Assembly: GCF_001653515.1 (NCBI RefSeq)
Contig: NZ_LYOY01000001.1
Coordinates: 310,001-374,000 of the forward strand
DNA from: Streptomyces sp. ERV7
GTDB taxonomy: Bacteria; Actinomycetota; Actinomycetes; Streptomycetales; Streptomycetaceae
Reading direction: 5' to 3'
DNA: 64,000 nt
Of the stretch, positions 62,514-64,000 are shown piece by piece. How positions within the stretch are numbered: the stretch's first letter is position 1; each line of letters opens with the position of its first letter. The notes beneath the pieces are model-generated. The model saw only the letters and a program-made list of their open reading frames with translations. It was not told where the DNA came from and searched no databases. Made by a program: the position numbers and the translations under genes.

Positions 62514-64000
62514 TCAGGCTCCTGCCGGTCGCGGGGTCCAGCGCTGGTCGAGGAGGGCGGCGAAGGCGCCCAGGTCGGTGCTGCGCAGCAGTTCGTGCGC
62601 GCGCGGGCGGATGCCGCTCTCCCGCTCGACGTGCGCGAGGAGGCGCGCGGCGACGACGGAGGTGCCGCCGATATCGGTGAAGTTCTCGCCGAGTACGGTC
62701 TCGGGCCGCCCCAGGAGGTCGCGTACGGCCGCGAGGACCAGCCGCTCGCCGGGCGTGGCGTCGGCCGGCTCGTCCGCCGGGGCTGCGGGCGCCGCGGGGG
62801 AGGGGTCCTGGGCGGCCAGCGCGGCCCGGTCCACCTTGCCGTTGGCGTCGAGCGGATAGGCGTCGACGAACCGGACGGCGGCCGGGACGGCCTGCTCGGG
62901 GAGCCAGGCGCGGACCGCGGTGAGCAGGTCGGCGGAGGCCGGGGTGTCGGCAGCGGGCTTGAGGTGGGCGACGAGACGGGCGAGGCCGGAGTCGTCGCGC
63001 CGCACGGTGACGACGGCCGTGCGCACCCGGGCGTCCTGCTCGAAGGCGGCCTCCACCTCGCCGAGTTCGATCCGCACCCCGCTGATCTTGACCTGGTGGT
63101 CGAGGCGGCCGAGGAACTCCAGACCGCCGTCGGCGCCCATGCGGACCCGGTCGCCGGTGCGGTACAGGCGCTCGACAGCCTCCAGCGCCGGGTGCCCGGC
63201 CGGGGCGGTGAAGCGGCGCGCGGTCAGCTCGGGGTCGAGGTAGCCGAGCGCCAGGCAGTGGCCGCCGATGCGCAGTTCGCCGTCCTGCCCCCGGGCGACG
63301 GGCCGGCCCTCGTCGTCGGTGACGACGACGGTGACGCCCGGCAGGGGTGTGCCGATCGGCGGCGGCGCCACCTCGCCCGCGGCCGCGTCGGTGGCGCGCA
63401 TCGCGTACGTGGTGGTGACGACGGTGGCCTCGGCCGGGCCGTAGGCGTTGTGGACCGTGGCGGTGACGTCCGGGCCGGGGCGGCGGCGCATACGGTCGCC
63501 GCCGACGACGAGGTGACGCAGTTTCAGGTCGCTCGGCCACGGCCGGTCCAGGAGCGGCTCGACGGTGGGGGTCGCCGCCACGCACACCGTCACGGCGGCA
63601 TCGCGCCACCAGTCGGTGAGCAGCTCCGCGTCCCAGCGGGTGTCGTCGGGGGCCGGGACGAGGGCGGCACCCGAGGTCAGCCCGGCCCACAGCTCCAGCA
63701 GATGCGGGTCGAAGGCGACCCCGATCAGCAGGGACTGCCGGTCGCCCGGCGCCAGGGCGGTGGCCGCCCGGTACCAGTCGAGGGCGACGGAGAGCGAGGC
63801 CTCGGCCACGGCGACCGCCTTGGGGCGGCCGGTCGATCCGGAGGTGAGGACGGCGTACAGGGCGCCCGCCGGAGCGCGTCGCGCACCGGAGGGGCGGGCG
63901 GCGAACGCGGCCACCGCCCCGGCCGGCGCGTTCACGCCGTCGGTGGGCAGGGGCAGTGCGAGGTGCTCCCCGGCGTGGTGGGCCGGGGGCAGCACACCGG
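62514..64000 (-). CDS. NRPS A-T protein, N-terminus outside the window
   Basis: At least 493 aa are visible and the gene is cut by the window end at 64000. It contains an adenylation domain ([45 protein letters not shown]) and a carrier domain (DIGGTSVVAARLL near residue 452 of the visible part; the sequence is GGTS where GGHS/GGDS is usual). The specificity residues I read are DPLVVGAVV, not a code I recognise. Whether a condensation domain precedes the A domain cannot be seen. The gene is the first visible of three tightly spaced NRPS genes. Confidence 0.85.
   Translation of the reverse strand, partial: GVLPPAHHAGEHLALPLPTDGVNAPAGAVAAFAARPSGARRAPAGALYAVLTSGSTGRPKAVAVAEASLSVALDWYRAATALAPGDRQSLLIGVAFDPHLLELWAGLTSGAALVPAPDDTRWDAELLTDWWRDAAVTVCVAATPTVEPLLDRPWPSDLKLRHLVVGGDRMRRRPGPDVTATVHNAYGPAEATVVTTTYAMRATDAAAGEVAPPPIGTPLPGVTVVVTDDEGRPVARGQDGELRIGGHCLALGYLDPELTARRFTAPAGHPALEAVERLYRTGDRVRMGADGGLEFLGRLDHQVKISGVRIELGEVEAAFEQDARVRTAVVTVRRDDSGLARLVAHLKPAADTPASADLLTAVRAWLPEQAVPAAVRFVDAYPLDANGKVDRAALAAQDPSPAAPAAPADEPADATPGERLVLAAVRDLLGRPETVLGENFTDIGGTSVVAARLLAHVERESGIRPRAHELLRSTDLGAFAALLDQRWTPRPAGA

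Noticed and set aside
1..64000. tRNA genes, CRISPR arrays, insertion sequences, prophage attachment sites
   Set aside because: None could be supported: no tRNA-like cloverleaf, no regular spaced repeats, and no transposase or integrase frame was seen.

Overview
This window is high-GC actinobacterial DNA and almost certainly comes from a Streptomyces chromosome. The support is the codon bias, GTG and TTG starts with strong Shine-Dalgarno sequences, ATGA/GTGA gene overlaps, DmdR/IdeR-type iron boxes, CebR-type boxes, a TTA (bldA) codon, ANTAR regulators and an rppA gene.

1-27914: a complete coelichelin-type siderophore locus in the order known for cchA-cchK. It holds cchK (MbtH-like), cchJ (esterase), cchI and cchG (two exporter half-transporters), cchH (a trimodular NRPS of about 3635 aa), cchF (binding lipoprotein), cchE/D/C (uptake ATPase and permeases), cchB (ornithine N-hydroxylase) and cchA (formyltransferase). 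The specificity residues I read from the three A domains fit formyl-hydroxyornithine, threonine and hydroxyornithine. Immediately beside it lie the end of argJ, argB, argD and a GNAT gene resembling the short actinobacterial N-acetylglutamate synthase. The GNAT gene has its own iron box, so I infer an ornithine supply module attached to the siderophore cluster. An amidohydrolase gene and a 76-aa unknown gene share the cchK iron-box operon. Iron boxes sit upstream of the GNAT gene, cchK/cchJ, cchH, cchF, cchE, cchB and cchA.

27915-36680: a terminator, a gene-poor stretch with hairpins, a 48-aa protein, a secreted peptidase-like hydrolase, rppA (type III PKS) without a neighbouring P450, an NTF2-like protein, an MmyB-type regulator, a GT87-like membrane glycosyltransferase, a cytochrome b/sulfite-oxidase-like fusion and a small membrane protein.

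36689-45921: methyltransferase, DUF2064 and GT2 genes, an OmpR-type two-component pair, and a chimeric gene that joins a secreted CBM2 domain to the last ~60 residues of an NAD-dependent epimerase. A large secreted GH13 enzyme with two starch-binding domains and a secreted beta-propeller protein with an early TTA codon follow. One near-perfect and one perfect CebR-type palindrome flank this part.

46007-57674: regulators and small metabolism. These include a DUF5133 protein, two ANTAR proteins, a HAD phosphatase, a lone receiver, a mycothiol-dependent-type enzyme, a wHTH regulator, a cupin/zinc-ribbon protein, two TetR regulators with visible palindromic operators, a methyltransferase, an SMP-30 protein, an SDR, a VOC protein, LysR and a YncE-like propeller.

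57742-64000: the downstream end of a second, unrecognised NRPS cluster on the minus strand. It consists of A-T (cut by the window end), A-T, and C-(A-domain remnant)-T-SDR encoded by tightly coupled genes. The split A-T units, the eroded A domain and the terminal SDR domain are unusual.
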